Positions 29,993 through 38,842 of a stretch of 64,000 nucleotides of DNA are shown here, in pieces (positions within the stretch are counted from its first letter, which is position 1; each line of letters begins with the position of its first letter). Location of the stretch: contig NZ_CANPVO010000047.1 in NCBI RefSeq assembly GCF_947581785.1, positions 1 to 64,000 of the forward strand. Reading direction: 5' to 3'. The notes under the pieces are model-generated. The model had not been told where the DNA came from. It saw nothing but the letters and a program-made list of their open reading frames with translations, and did no database searches. This DNA is from Candidatus Palauibacter polyketidifaciens (GTDB lineage Bacteria > Gemmatimonadota > Gemmatimonadetes > Palauibacterales > Palauibacteraceae). The position numbers and the translations under genes were made by a program.

Positions 29993-31911
29993 CGGTCGAT
30001 CTCTCCGAGCACGACATCGAGCGAGGCGTTGATGGCGACGACGTCCGCGACGAGTTCGCCCTTCACGAGCTCGGGAAGCGACGCGATGTTGATGAACGAC
30101 GGGCCGCGGAAACGGCAGCGGACGGGCTTCGTGCCCCCGTCGGAGATGATCCCGAACCCCAGTTCGCCCTTCGAGCTTTCGATCGAATACCACGTTTCGC
30201 CGGCCGGCACGCGGACGCCTTCCATCACGAGCTTGAAGTGCGAGATCATCGTGTCGATCGACCCCATCGCCTCGCCCTTGGGGGGGAGGACGATCCGGTA
30301 GTCGTCGATGTTGATCGGGCCGCCCGGAAGCCGGTTCAGCGCCTGTTCGATGATGCGGACGCTCTGCCGCATCTCCTCCACCCGCACGAGATAGCGGTCG
30401 TAGACGTCGCCGGCCGTCCCCACGGGCACGTCGAAGTCGTACTCCTCGTAGCCGAGGTAGGGACGCGCCTTCCGCACGTCGTAGGCCACGCCGCTCGCGC
30501 GGAGCGTGGGTCCGGTGACGCCGTAGCTCACCGCCCTGTCCGCGGAGAGCAGGCCGATGTCCATCGTGCGGCCCTGCCAGATCGCGTTGCGCGACAGGAG
30601 GCGCTCGACCTCGTCCAGCGTCTCCGGGAAGGTCGCGGCGAAGTCGCGCACCGCCGCTGTCCAGCCCACGGGCAGGTCCGCCATCATCCCGCCGACCCGT
30701 GTGACGGAGGTCGTGATCCGGCCCCCCGTATACGCCTCGTGCAGGTTGTAGATCCGCTCGCGCTCCTGGAAGGTGTAGAGGAAGACGGAGAACGCGCCGA
30801 TGTCGATCGCCGTCGTCCCCAGCCACAGGAGGTGGCCGAGGATGCGGTTCAACTCGCCCAGGATGACGCGGACGACGCGGCAGCGCTCGGTGATTTCGAC
30901 GTCGAGGAGCGCTTCGACCGCCCCGGCGTAGCCGATGTTGTAGAGCATCGGCGCGAGGTAATCCATGCGGTCCGTGTAGGGGACGCATTGATTCCATTCA
31001 CGGTATTCGCACGTCTTCTCGAAGCCCGTGTGCAGGTATCCGATGTGGGGGGAGCAGCGGACGACGCGCTCCCCGTCGAGCTGGAGCACGAGCCGGAGGA
31101 CGCCGTGAGTGGCGGGATGCTGCGGCCCCATGTTGATGAGGATGGGTTCGCCCTCGAGCGCGTCCTCGGGCTTCTCCTCCGGGCTCACGTCGCGAATGCC
31201 GCCCGGCGCTCCGGCCGACGACCCGTCGTCCGGTGCGCCGCCTTCCAGCGCGCGCTCCGACGGAGCCCGCACATCTCCTTCCTCGGTGACGGTGTAGCCC
31301 GCCATCTCCAGCTCCTCAACGGCATACATGTCGACGAGGTCGCGGGAGAGCGCGCGGCTCACCTGCCGGGAGCGGCTGAAGCGTCCGCGGAGCGGGAAGT
31401 CCTTCCGGAGCGGGAACCCCTCCTCGTAGTTCTCCGGCATGAGGATGCGGCGGAGGTCCGGGTGTCCCCGGAAGCTCACGCCGTACATGTCCCACACCTC
31501 GCGTTCGAGCCAGTTCGCGGCGAGCCACTGGTCGGTGACGCTCTCCAGCTCGAGGTCGTGCATCGGCACCTCGCACGCGACCCGGAGCTGGCGGCCGTGC
31601 GCCATGGACCAGAGCTGGTACCACACCTGGATCGGGGCCCCGATGCCGCCGTGCGCCCCCATGAGGTCCGCGAGCAGGTCGTACGTCTGGTCGGGGCTCT
31701 CGCGGAGGAAGCGGAGCGCCTCGGCGTTGAGGCCGGGGTCGATCCACACGACGGGGTAGCCGAGCGCGTCGTTCTCCACTCGCCGCACGCCCTCTCCGAA
31801 GCGCTCTCGGAGGGCGAGGACCGAGGGATGGCGTGCCGCGTCCCCGTCGAGGGACGCGACGCGCACCATGCGCGGAGGGGCGGTCGTCGTCGCGGTCGTC
31901 CCGGTCGTCAA
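29989..31911 (-). CDS. nuoCD: NADH-quinone oxidoreductase fused subunits C and D
   Basis: A 640-residue fusion of the 30-kDa (NuoC) and 49-kDa (NuoD) subunits of complex I. The NuoC part covers about residues 15-200 with [20 protein letters not shown]; an acidic/Gly-rich linker follows near 220-250. The NuoD part starts [19 protein letters not shown] and has [20 protein letters not shown]. The NuoD quinone-site region [20 protein letters not shown] and the final segment [16 protein letters not shown] are intact. The fusion as such is known from enterobacteria and some other phyla. Confidence 0.95.
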   Translation of the reverse strand: MTTGTTATTTAPPRMVRVASLDGDAARHPSVLALRERFGEGVRRVENDALGYPVVWIDPGLNAEALRFLRESPDQTYDLLADLMGAHGGIGAPIQVWYQLWSMAHGRQLRVACEVPMHDLELESVTDQWLAANWLEREVWDMYGVSFRGHPDLRRILMPENYEEGFPLRKDFPLRGRFSRSRQVSRALSRDLVDMYAVEELEMAGYTVTEEGDVRAPSERALEGGAPDDGSSAGAPGGIRDVSPEEKPEDALEGEPILINMGPQHPATHGVLRLVLQLDGERVVRCSPHIGYLHTGFEKTCEYREWNQCVPYTDRMDYLAPMLYNIGYAGAVEALLDVEITERCRVVRVILGELNRILGHLLWLGTTAIDIGAFSVFLYTFQERERIYNLHEAYTGGRITTSVTRVGGMMADLPVGWTAAVRDFAATFPETLDEVERLLSRNAIWQGRTMDIGLLSADRAVSYGVTGPTLRASGVAYDVRKARPYLGYEEYDFDVPVGTAGDVYDRYLVRVEEMRQSVRIIEQALNRLPGGPINIDDYRIVLPPKGEAMGSIDTMISHFKLVMEGVRVPAGETWYSIESSKGELGFGIISDGGTKPVRCRFRGPSFINIASLPELVKGELVADVVAINASLDVVLGEIDR

Positions 31912-31927
31912 CGGCGGAGCGCCCCGG

Positions 31928-32635
31928 TCAATCCCGGTGTTCCAGACGGCGCTCGCGCCGGTCGCGGGACCGGGTCAGCGCGGAGGTCGGGCCGAGCCCG
32001 CTCATGCGGTTCTGGTTCGTCGAGTTGCCGAAGGGCTGGGCGACGAGTTCGATCGTCTCCGGGGGCAGATTCGGGCGTCCGACGGCCTCCGGAGCCTCGT
32101 CCCGCGCGCGGGGGTCGGCGAGCGACTCTCCCTTGATCTTCTCCTGGATCATCAGGAGTCCGTAGATGAGGCCTTCCGGCCGCGGCGGACAACCCGGGAC
32201 GTAGACGTCGACGGGCACGATCGTGTCGATCCCCTGGACGATCGTGTAGTTGTCGAACATGCCGCCGGAACTCGCGCACGCGCCCATCGATACACACCAC
32301 TTGGGCTGGGGCATCTGATCCCAGACCCGGCGCAGGACCGGGGCCAGCTTGTAGGTCACGCGGCCGGCGACGATCATCAGGTCCGCCTGCCTGGGGCTGA
32401 AGGACATGCGCTCCATCCCGAAGCGGCCGATGTCGTACTTGGTCGCGGCGGAAGCCATCATCTCGATCGCACAGCAGGCGGTGCCGAACGGCATGGGCCA
32501 CAGCGAGTTGCGGCGCGCCCAGTTGATGACGTAGTCGAGCTTCGTCGTCATCCAGTTGTGCGGGATGCCGGTGTCGACCCTGCCCTCGTCGGGGTGCGCG
32601 CCGGGAGGCAGCACATCGAGCGTTTTCAGTCCCAT
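31928..32635 (-). CDS. nuoB: NADH-quinone oxidoreductase subunit B
   Basis: Carries the N2 [4Fe-4S] cluster, the final electron donor to quinone. The ATG at 32635 gives 235 residues and overlaps nuoA by 10 bases. Cluster ligands are the tandem Cys of [13 protein letters not shown], the Cys in [13 protein letters not shown] and the Cys in [11 protein letters not shown]. The last 60 residues form a charged extension past the usual end of NuoB and lack recognised motifs. Confidence 0.95.
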   Translation of the reverse strand: MGLKTLDVLPPGAHPDEGRVDTGIPHNWMTTKLDYVINWARRNSLWPMPFGTACCAIEMMASAATKYDIGRFGMERMSFSPRQADLMIVAGRVTYKLAPVLRRVWDQMPQPKWCVSMGACASSGGMFDNYTIVQGIDTIVPVDVYVPGCPPRPEGLIYGLLMIQEKIKGESLADPRARDEAPEAVGRPNLPPETIELVAQPFGNSTNQNRMSGLGPTSALTRSRDRRERRLEHRD

Positions 32636-32982
32636 TCGAGGGCCCCCTTCTTCCACGCGTACACGAGTCCGACGCCGAGCACGGTCAGAAACGCCGTGAT
32701 CTCCACGAACCCGACCATGCCCAATTCCCGGAAGATCGCGGCCCACGGAATGAGGAAGAGCGTCTCGATATCGAGGACGATGAAGAGCATCGCCACGATG
32801 TAGAAGTTGACCGAGAAACGCTCCCGCGTCGTCCCGAGGGGGGGGATCCCCGACTCGTACGGGCTCGCCTTCACCGCGGTCGGCCGGCGGGAACCCACGA
32901 AGTGCGATACGCCCATCATCGCGGCCGCGTTCAGCACGCCGACCAACGCGAGGATCAGGATGCCGAGATATGGGTCGAGCAA
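32626..32982 (-). CDS. nuoA: NADH-quinone oxidoreductase subunit A
   Basis: Three-helix membrane subunit at the start of the complex I operon. No ATG fits: a TTG at 32982, preceded by GAGGAG nine bases upstream, gives 118 residues, the family norm, starting (M)[15 protein letters not shown]. The loop [21 protein letters not shown] and the helix [20 protein letters not shown] are NuoA hallmarks; the usual Cys of YECG is Ser here (YESG), as in many bacteria. The operon promoter should lie in the divergent gap upstream. Confidence 0.92.
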   Translation of the reverse strand: MLDPYLGILILALVGVLNAAAMMGVSHFVGSRRPTAVKASPYESGIPPLGTTRERFSVNFYIVAMLFIVLDIETLFLIPWAAIFRELGMVGFVEITAFLTVLGVGLVYAWKKGALEWD

Positions 32983-33099
32983 GGGGGTTCGCTCCTCTCG
33001 TGCGAGCTTGTGAATTTCTTCACTTTCCCGCGCCGCGAAGGTATCGCGGAGGGGTACCACCGGCAAGCGGTATTTGGCTTCGGAAGCAAGGAGATGCGA
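32983..33099. promoter_or_regulatory. divergent intergenic region between nuoA and hydrolase gene
   Basis: This 117-base gap separates the outward-facing nuoA and alpha/beta hydrolase genes, so promoters for both should lie in or near it. It contains both ribosome-binding sites. On the plus strand a weak pair TTCACT and TATCGC is spaced by 17 bases. On the minus strand TTGCCG and GATACC are spaced by only 15. Neither is convincing, so the call rests on gene orientation. Confidence 0.4.
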
Positions 33100-33963
33100 G
33101 TGAGTCGGAGGCAGCCTGAGGTGCGCAATGTGGCGCTGGGCGACGGCACGGTGCGCGTCGCGATTCTGGGGCGGGGGCGCCCTGTGCTCTTCCTGCACGG
33201 GATCAGCGCTCACGGGCGCGCGTGGCGGCCCGTCGCCGAACGCTTCGTCGACGAACACCGGGGATGGGAGTGCTGGCTTCCGGACCTGCCGGGGCGCGGC
33301 GTTTCGGACGCGGAGCCGGGACTATCGTACACGCTGGACGACGAGGTGCGCCGGCTTCGCGCGCTTGTACGGGCGCTCGCGCCGGAGGGCCCATGGCCGC
33401 GACTCGTCGCCGGACACTCCCAGGGCGCTGCGATCGCGCTTGCACTCGCGCGGGCGGAACCGGAGATCCGCGGACTCCTGCTCTCGAATCCGGTGACGCC
33501 GGAGATCCGGAGCCCGGCGGTGCTGCGGTTGCTACGGTCTGCGGCGGTCCGGCGGGTCGTCGGGGGCGTGCTGGCGCCGCTCCACGCGCCGCTCGGCCAC
33601 CTCGTGCTGCGGAGGGCGTGCGGTCCCGCCTTCCGGGCCCCCGCGGATCTGGTCGCCGCCTACGCCCGGCCCTGGGCGAGTTCGCGCCGGGCGCGGACCC
33701 TCCTGCGCATCCTGGCCGACTGGCACCCGGCGGAGTTGGAGGACCGCATGCCCGATCGTCCGATCGACGCGCACGTCGTGACGGGGGCGCATGACCCGAG
33801 GATCCCGGTCGAAGCCGCGAAGCGCCTCGCGTCCCGCCGCGGCTGCGATTTCACGGTGTGCAGGGACGGCGGCCACGTCCTGACCGAACAGCACCCACAG
33901 CTCCTCGCCCGCCTCCTCGGCGAACTTGCCATCCGGTTGCCCCCGGATGCGGGGAGCGGCTAG
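33100..33963 (+). CDS. alpha/beta hydrolase
   Basis: A 287-residue alpha/beta-hydrolase of unknown substrate. The oxyanion motif [13 protein letters not shown] is near residue 25, the nucleophile elbow is GHSQGAAIA, the acid is likely Asp in [10 protein letters not shown] and the catalytic His is in [11 protein letters not shown]. The GTG at 33100 has AAGGAG six bases upstream; the ATG at 33094 abuts that site directly and is less likely. It may be an esterase or a C-C hydrolase, and no neighbour suggests a pathway. It ends tail to tail with dcd, their stop codons overlapping at CTAG. Confidence 0.85.
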   Translation: MSRRQPEVRNVALGDGTVRVAILGRGRPVLFLHGISAHGRAWRPVAERFVDEHRGWECWLPDLPGRGVSDAEPGLSYTLDDEVRRLRALVRALAPEGPWPRLVAGHSQGAAIALALARAEPEIRGLLLSNPVTPEIRSPAVLRLLRSAAVRRVVGGVLAPLHAPLGHLVLRRACGPAFRAPADLVAAYARPWASSRRARTLLRILADWHPAELEDRMPDRPIDAHVVTGAHDPRIPVEAAKRLASRRGCDFTVCRDGGHVLTEQHPQLLARLLGELAIRLPPDAGSG

Positions 33964-34514
33964 AGCTTCGGCGGCGTGACGCCGGTTTGGCCCTGGTACT
34001 TGCCGGCCTTGTCCGCGTAGCTGACCTCGCAGACCTCGTCGGACTCGAAGAAGAGGACCTGGGCGATCCCCTCGTTCGCGTAGACCCGCGCGGGGAGCGG
34101 GGTCGTGTTCGAGATCTCGAGCGTCACGTGCCCTTCCCACTCCGGCTCGAAGGGGGTGACGTTCACGATGAGGCCGCAGCGGGCGTAGGTGCTCTTCCCC
34201 ACGCAGATGGTGAGGATGCTTCGCGGGATGCGGAAATACTCGATCGAGCGGGCGAGGGCGAAGGAGTTCGGAGGGATGATGCAAACGTCCCCCTGGTACT
34301 CGAGAAAGGAGCGCTCGTCGAACTTCTTGGGGTCGACGACCGGGAAGAGCGCGTTGTGGAAGATCCGGAACTCGTCGGCGACGCGCATGTCGTAGCCGTA
34401 GCTGCTGACGCCGTAGGAGATGACGCCGTCGCGGACCTGGCGGTCGGCGAAGGGTTCGATCATGCCCTGCTCGCGCGCCATGCGCCGGATCCAGCCGTCG
34501 CTCTTGATCGCCAA
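33960..34514 (-). CDS. dcd: dCTP deaminase
   Basis: Deaminates dCTP to dUTP for thymidylate synthesis. The 184 residues carry [16 protein letters not shown] and [20 protein letters not shown]. The [20 protein letters not shown] motif and the catalytic Glu region [13 protein letters not shown] follow. The end [17 protein letters not shown] matches the nucleotide-binding tail. The start is a TTG at 34514 with GAGAGG six bases before it. Bifunctional dUTP-forming variants look similar, so plain deaminase is the default call. Confidence 0.95.
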   Translation of the reverse strand: MAIKSDGWIRRMAREQGMIEPFADRQVRDGVISYGVSSYGYDMRVADEFRIFHNALFPVVDPKKFDERSFLEYQGDVCIIPPNSFALARSIEYFRIPRSILTICVGKSTYARCGLIVNVTPFEPEWEGHVTLEISNTTPLPARVYANEGIAQVLFFESDEVCEVSYADKAGKYQGQTGVTPPKL

Positions 34515-34606
34515 TCGGACCTCTCGGTTATGGGGGACGGCTGCTCGCGGTTCAGTTTATCGCCGCGTCAACCTACGCGGGCGTCAAGGGACGGCGCGCC
34601 GGGGCG

Positions 34607-34996
34607 TCAGGTACGCGCGAGGGCGATCCAGCCGGCCCAGATCCAGGCGGCGATGAGCGCGACGCCTCCGACCGGCGTGATCGCGCCGAGCCAGGCCATG
34701 CCGGACAGCGCGAGGATGTAGAGGGTGCCGCTGAACACCGCTATGCCGCACAGCATCAGAAGCCCGGGCCCCTTCCACCCCGTGTCCGGCCAGCGCGCCG
34801 CCGCGAGGCCGAGGAGGACGAGGCCGAGGGCGTGCAGCATGTGGTAGCGGGCCGCCGTGTCGAAGATCGCGAGTTCGTCCGCCGAGAGGCGACCCTCGAG
34901 CGAGTGCGCGCCGAACGCCCCGGCGGCGACGCCCAGACCGGCGAGCAGGCACCCGGCCGCGAGGAGCCCGCGGTGCGGCGAACCGGCGCCGATCAG
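34607..34996 (-). CDS. DUF423-family small membrane protein, apparent CTG start
   Basis: A 129-residue protein of the DUF423 (YgdD-like) family with four hydrophobic helices. The conserved GAFGAHSLEGRLSADELAIF and the His of TAARYHMLHALGLVLLG are clear, as is GWKGPGLLMLCGIAVFSGTL. Conserved sequence extends at least 35 codons upstream of the first ATG (34840), yet no ATG, GTG or TTG exists in frame there. The best start is a CTG at 34996, which overlaps the upstream TGA as CTGA. Function of the family is unknown. Confidence 0.75.
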   Translation of the reverse strand: MIGAGSPHRGLLAAGCLLAGLGVAAGAFGAHSLEGRLSADELAIFDTAARYHMLHALGLVLLGLAAARWPDTGWKGPGLLMLCGIAVFSGTLYILALSGMAWLGAITPVGGVALIAAWIWAGWIALART

Positions 34997-35235
34997 TCGA
35001 AGAGGGGGGCCGGGGCTGCGCCCGCCCTGCGCGCGGCTTCGCTCGCGACCATCTCCATCACCCGGTCCCAGCGCTCCGGACCGATCTCCCTCAGCGTCGC
35101 CTCCAGGATCGCCGCGAGTTCCCGGCCCTCCTCGCGCCGCATGGGGGCATCGCCGTCTCCGAGTTCCAGCCGCTTGCGCAGCTCCTCTGCGCGCTCGATC
35201 AGGTCCCGGTGCCGGAGTCGTTCCTCATAGCTCAT
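34993..35235 (-). CDS. small charged protein of unknown function
   Basis: An 80-residue protein that I do not recognise. It is rich in Glu and Arg, with an apparently helical first half (YEERLRHRDLIERAEELRKR) and a second helix-like stretch (EGRELAAILEATLREIG), with no Cys and no membrane segment. Its ATG shares one base with the moaA stop (TGATG) and its stop overlaps the CTG of the DUF423 gene. It is co-transcribed with moaA by arrangement, but nothing else ties it to molybdenum cofactor. Confidence 0.65.
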   Translation of the reverse strand: MSYEERLRHRDLIERAEELRKRLELGDGDAPMRREEGRELAAILEATLREIGPERWDRVMEMVASEAARRAGAAPAPLFD

Positions 35236-36215
35236 CAGCCCCCCACCTGGCTCAGCGCCGCGAGCCCTCCGCTCCCGGCCGCCGTGCCCAGCTCCAGGTA
35301 ATGGCGCTTCGGTTTCCCGGCGAGCGCCTCCGCCACCGCAGCCTCGATGCTGCCCGTCTCGCGCAGCGGGCCCTTCATGTCGACTTCGTGGTCGCCGAAC
35401 AGGCAGGTCCGGAGCTTCCCGTCGGCCGTCAGCCGCATGCGGTTGCAGCGTTCGCAGTAGTTGTGGGAGAGGGGCGTGATCACGCCCACGGTCCCCGCGC
35501 CGTCCGGGAAGCGGTAATAGACGGCGGGCCCGTTCCCCCTCGGTCCAGGATCCGGCAGCAGATTCTCGATCGCGCGGATCTTCTCGAGCACTTCGTCGGT
35601 CGAGATGAAGCGGTCGGTGAGGTGGAGGTTCTCTCCCACCGGCATGAGTTCGATGAAGCGCACATGCCACGGCCGCTCGCGCGTGATCTCGGCGAAGTCG
35701 ACGACCTCGTGGTCGTTGAGGCCCCGCATGATGACGCAGTTGATCTTGATCGGAGCGAAGCCCGCCTCCTCGGCGGCGCGGAGGCCTTCCATCGTTTCAT
35801 CGAAGCGCCGCGCGGGCCTTCGGGCGATCTCCTCGAACCCCTCCCGATCGAGCGTGTCGAGGCTCACGTTCACGCGCGCGACGCCCGCTTCCTTGAGGGC
35901 CGCCGCAAAACGCGGCAGGAGGATGGCGTTGGTGGAGAGCGAGATGTCGTCGATGCCCGGGACCGCGGCGATCATGCGCACGAGGTCCGGCAGGTCCTTG
36001 CGGACGAGGGGTTCTCCGCCCGTGATCCGGACCCGTTCCAGCCCGAGCCCGGACATCTGGCGCACGATCTCGGCGATCTCCTCGTACGCCAGCATCTCCG
36101 GCTTGGGGATCCACGCGAGCCCTTCCTCCGGCATGCAGTACGTGCAGCGCAGATTGCACCGGTCTGTGACCGAGATCCGGAGATACCGGATGCGGCGGCC
36201 GAACTGGTCTCTCAT
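35235..36215 (-). CDS. moaA: GTP 3',8-cyclase MoaA
   Basis: Radical SAM enzyme starting molybdenum cofactor synthesis from GTP. The 326 residues carry the SAM cluster motif TDRCNLRCTYCMPEEG at about residues 17-32, GGEPLVRKDL, and the C-terminal second cluster CERCNRMRLTADGKLRTC. The C-terminus ends in Gly-Gly, needed for activity. The gene is preceded by a 300-base gap holding a hairpin and a small peptide gene, and then moaE and moaD. Confidence 0.96.
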   Translation of the reverse strand: MRDQFGRRIRYLRISVTDRCNLRCTYCMPEEGLAWIPKPEMLAYEEIAEIVRQMSGLGLERVRITGGEPLVRKDLPDLVRMIAAVPGIDDISLSTNAILLPRFAAALKEAGVARVNVSLDTLDREGFEEIARRPARRFDETMEGLRAAEEAGFAPIKINCVIMRGLNDHEVVDFAEITRERPWHVRFIELMPVGENLHLTDRFISTDEVLEKIRAIENLLPDPGPRGNGPAVYYRFPDGAGTVGVITPLSHNYCERCNRMRLTADGKLRTCLFGDHEVDMKGPLRETGSIEAAVAEALAGKPKRHYLELGTAAGSGGLAALSQVGG

Positions 36216-36279
36216 GGCACCGTTCGTGAGGGTTGCGCGGGAAGCTCGTCGCCCTCCGGGCCGGGAGCGGCGAGTGGCG

Positions 36280-36311
36280 GGACTCCGCGCAGCCGACGCC
36301 GCGCGGAGTCC
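36280..36311 (-). terminator. 11-bp perfect hairpin downstream of the small peptide gene
   Basis: GGACTCCGCGC (36280-36290) pairs perfectly with GCGCGGAGTCC (36301-36311) across a 10-base loop. It lies about 15 bases after the stop of the 40-residue peptide gene and about 65 bases before moaA. There is no T-run, so it may be a weak or factor-assisted terminator, an attenuator before moaA, or an mRNA stabiliser. Confidence 0.55.
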
Positions 36312-36324
36312 TCGCCCAGGACGG

Positions 36325-36447
36325 CTAGCCGATCAGCGTGACGTCCTCCTGCATCATCATGTTGTCGTCGTCGTCGCCACAGTCTCCGGCAAACGAGACC
36401 GTCGCGATCATGGCAACGACCAGCAGGTTGCGGACCATCTTAAACAT
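36325..36447 (-). CDS. 40-residue secreted-type peptide, unknown function
   Basis: A small open frame with a very strong ribosome-binding site: AGGAGG five bases before the ATG at 36447. The product starts with a basic and hydrophobic signal-like segment (MFKMVRNLLVVAMIATVSFA), followed by GDCGDDDDN, MMM, QEDVTLIG and a TAG stop. A single Cys, four consecutive Asp and three consecutive Met are striking; metal binding or export is only a guess. It lies alone between moaE and moaA with a GC hairpin on either side. No known family was recognised. It could instead be a leader peptide for moaA. Confidence 0.6.
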   Translation of the reverse strand: MFKMVRNLLVVAMIATVSFAGDCGDDDDNMMMQEDVTLIG

Positions 36448-36476
36448 GGCTTCCTCCTCGATTTGGGCGCCCGCGT

Positions 36477-36495
36477 CCGGGGCCGGCTGCCCCGG
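36477..36495 (-). terminator. GC-rich hairpin after moaE
   Basis: CCGGGGC (36477-36483) pairs with GCCCCGG (36489-36495) around a five-base loop. It lies about 30 bases past the moaE stop and just before the ribosome-binding site of the small peptide gene. No T-run follows, so termination is uncertain. Confidence 0.4.
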
Positions 36496-36525
36496 AATCC
36501 ATCGACCGCCCTTGACCAGGCATCC

Positions 36526-37017
36526 CTATCCGAACCGTGAACCGCCGGTTGAAGCCCCCGCTTCCGGCGTCGGGGCTCCCACCCAATGCGATTCGCCATC
36601 CTCGTAGTGCTCGTGCTTCCAGATCGGCAGTCTGACCTTGATCGTTTCGATAATCCAGCGTGAAGCCCGGTAGCCGTCGTCGCGGTGTGCCGACGTGACC
36701 GCGATCGCCACACTGACCTCGCCCAGCGCGAGGTCGCCCACGCGGTGGGCCGCGGCGATGGAACCCACGTCGAACTGCTCCAGCGCCTCGAGACAGATGG
36801 CGGACAACTCCCCTTCCGCCATCTCCCCGTACGCCTCGTACGTGAGGCGCGACACCCGGCGACCGCGGTTCGTGCGGCGAACCCGCCCCTGAAAGAAGAG
36901 CAGCGCACCGTCCTCCCCGGACCCGACCTCCCCTACAATATCCTCGAATCGCGCGAAGTCGTCCAGACTCTCGCGGGTGATCCACGTCCGGACGCGGTCG
37001 TCCGGTCCCTGCGACAT
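36526..37017 (-). CDS. moaE: molybdopterin synthase catalytic subunit MoaE
   Basis: Large subunit of molybdopterin synthase, adding two sulfurs to cyclic pyranopterin. The 163 residues show GALLFFQGRVRRTNRGRRVS, the SAHRDDGYRASRWIIETIK helix and the active-site KVRLPIWKHEHYEDGESHWV. It follows moaD by four bases. A Gly/Ser/Ala-rich tail follows the core. Confidence 0.95.
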   Translation of the reverse strand: MSQGPDDRVRTWITRESLDDFARFEDIVGEVGSGEDGALLFFQGRVRRTNRGRRVSRLTYEAYGEMAEGELSAICLEALEQFDVGSIAAAHRVGDLALGEVSVAIAVTSAHRDDGYRASRWIIETIKVRLPIWKHEHYEDGESHWVGAPTPEAGASTGGSRFG

Positions 37018-37021
37018 CGGC

Positions 37022-37276
37022 TCAGCCCCCCGCCACGGGAGGGATAAGCGCGACCTCGTCTCCGTCGGACAGGGTCGTGCCGGCCTCCGCGTAGCTCTGG
37101 TTTACGGCGACGACGACGCTCTCCGGGAGCCAGTCGAGCCCGCCGGGCCCGCGCAGGCTGTTGACGAGGTCCGCCACTGTGCTGTCCGCCGCGAGTTCCG
37201 CCGACCCCTCCCTGCGCGCGGCGAGTTCGCCGTACACGCCGAAGAAGAGGGTGCGAACCGAGATCCGGTCCGTCAT
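37022..37276 (-). CDS. moaD: molybdopterin synthase sulfur carrier subunit MoaD
   Basis: Ubiquitin-like sulfur carrier of 84 residues ending in the required Gly-Gly (ALIPPVAGG), which is thiocarboxylated. The N-terminal VRTLFFGVYGELA is the first beta strand and helix. VVVAVNQSYAEAGTTLSDGD follows the helix. Its ATG overlaps the stop of an upstream 91-residue gene. Confidence 0.93.
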   Translation of the reverse strand: MTDRISVRTLFFGVYGELAARREGSAELAADSTVADLVNSLRGPGGLDWLPESVVVAVNQSYAEAGTTLSDGDEVALIPPVAGG

Positions 37277-37548
37277 GGGCTCGCGCTCGCGAGTTGGAGG
37301 TGGGCGAGGAGCCGCGGCACGATCCCCTCCTCGCGCAGCGTCGTCACCCGCACCCGCGTCCCATCGCTCCCCTCGGGGTCCGGGAAGGCCGCAACGGAGA
37401 GGTTGCCCCTGAAGGTGCAGAAGGCGATGTGGGTGTCGCTCTCGGTATCGACCCAGGCGTCGACCATCCGGTCGTCCCCGAGGAAGAAATCCCGCGTGGC
37501 GGCCAACACGTCCGCCGGGTCCAGCGCGCTTGCCGTCTCTGTCGTCAT
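37273..37548 (-). CDS. unknown 91-residue protein upstream of moaD
   Basis: I do not recognise this protein. It has 91 residues with beta-rich segments (THIAFCTFRGNLSVAAF, then TRVRVTTLREEGIVPRLLAH) and no membrane segment. Its stop overlaps the moaD start as ATGA, so translation is coupled and it probably belongs to the moa operon as first gene. It may be a small partner or regulator of cofactor synthesis; that is inference from position alone. The divergent aminotransferase gene starts about 100 bases away. Confidence 0.7.
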   Translation of the reverse strand: MTTETASALDPADVLAATRDFFLGDDRMVDAWVDTESDTHIAFCTFRGNLSVAAFPDPEGSDGTRVRVTTLREEGIVPRLLAHLQLASASP

Positions 37549-37654
37549 CTCTCTGTCATCATCGTCTTTCCGCGCGTACCATCCAGCAGCCGAAGATAGG
37601 GGCGCAGGAGCCCTCTCTCAATCCGACCCACCCCTTCGACAAGAGTGCGCGACC

Positions 37655-38827
37655 GTGCCCCTTACGCAGTTTTCCCCGAACGTCGCCCGGCTCGAGGCAT
37701 CGGCGACGCTGGTGCTCGCCGCCCGGGCCCGGAAGCTGAGGGCGGCGGGCGTTCCGGTCGTGGACCTTTCGGCCGGCGAACCGCAGTACCCCGCGCCAGC
37801 CTTCGCAGCCCGCGCCGGCATTCGGTCGGTCGAGGAGGGGAAGACGGGATATCCCCCGACGTCGGGGCTGCCGGAACTGCGCGAGGCGATCGCGCGCTAT
37901 CTGTGCGAGACGACGGCCGCCGAGGCGGTGGATCCGGGCTCCGTGATCGTGAGCGCGGGCGTGAAGCAGTCGCTGTTCAACTGCTGCTATGCCCTCTTCG
38001 GCGCGGGCGATGAGGTGCTCGTGCCTTCCCCCTACTGGCCGAGCTATACGACGATCGTCCGGCTCGCGGGGGCGGAGCCGGTCATCGTGGAGACGACGTG
38101 GGACGGCGGGTTCGTGCCGACGGTCGAGGATCTCGAGGCGGCCCGCACGGCGCGGACCGGGGGGCTCATGCTCAACAGCCCGGGGAACCCGACCGGCGCC
38201 GTCATCCCGTCCGATCTCCTGCGCGAGATCCTGGCGTGGGCGGAGCAGCACGGGATCTGGGTGCTCTCCGACGAGATCTACCGGCGGCTCGCCTTTGGAG
38301 CCCCGGCGCCGTCGGTGTTCGAAGTCGCGGAGCGCGGGGAGAGGACGATCCTGCTCGACGGCGTGTCGAAGGCGTTCTGCATGCCGGGGTTCCGGATCGG
38401 GTACGCCGTGGGGCCGTCCGACGTCGTCCGGAAGATGGCGGACCTGCAGGGACAGACGACCTCCGGGGCCGTCGGCCCCTCCCAGCACGCCGCCGCCGCC
38501 GCGCTCGGAAAGAGCGCCGACCGGGAGGCGTTCGTCGAGGACCTCCTGTCCAGGCTCGCCGGACTCAGGGAGATGGGGCTCTCGAGGTTCGCGGAGATCG
38601 ACGGGATCGACGCCTTCCCGCCCGACGGCGCCCTGTACTTCTACGCGCGGATCGGCCATGGCGGGGCCGCGTCGCTCGATGTCGCGGAGCGGCTGCTCGC
38701 CGACGCGCAGGTGGCGTGCATGCCGGGCGAGCCGTTCGGCTCTCCGGGGCACCTGCGCTTCAACTTCGCGGTGGAGCGGGAAGTCCTGGAGGAGGGACTG
38801 GAGCGGATCGCCGGCTTCTTCGGCTGA
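37655..38827 (+). CDS. pyridoxal phosphate-dependent aminotransferase, class I/II (aspartate aminotransferase-like)
   Basis: A 390-residue fold type I aminotransferase. Motifs are the Asn in NSPGNPTGAV near residue 180, LSDEIYRRLAFG, and the PLP lysine in LDGVSKAFCMPGFRIGYAVG at about residue 240. The C-terminal Arg is in HLRFNFAVEREVLEEGLERI. The N-terminal VDLSAGEPQYPAP is typical for the aspartate aminotransferase subgroup of bacteria. The GTG at 37655 is the best start though its ribosome-binding site is weak. Substrate is probably an amino acid such as aspartate, but this cannot be fixed from sequence. Confidence 0.9.
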   Translation: MPLTQFSPNVARLEASATLVLAARARKLRAAGVPVVDLSAGEPQYPAPAFAARAGIRSVEEGKTGYPPTSGLPELREAIARYLCETTAAEAVDPGSVIVSAGVKQSLFNCCYALFGAGDEVLVPSPYWPSYTTIVRLAGAEPVIVETTWDGGFVPTVEDLEAARTARTGGLMLNSPGNPTGAVIPSDLLREILAWAEQHGIWVLSDEIYRRLAFGAPAPSVFEVAERGERTILLDGVSKAFCMPGFRIGYAVGPSDVVRKMADLQGQTTSGAVGPSQHAAAAALGKSADREAFVEDLLSRLAGLREMGLSRFAEIDGIDAFPPDGALYFYARIGHGGAASLDVAERLLADAQVACMPGEPFGSPGHLRFNFAVEREVLEEGLERIAGFFG

Positions 38828-38842
38828 CCCGCCCGCCCCGGC

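Noticed and set aside
29993-30997. Extension of nuoE to a 533-residue frame
   Set aside because: The extra part overlaps nuoCD out of frame; the GTG at 29992 restores a normal NuoE.
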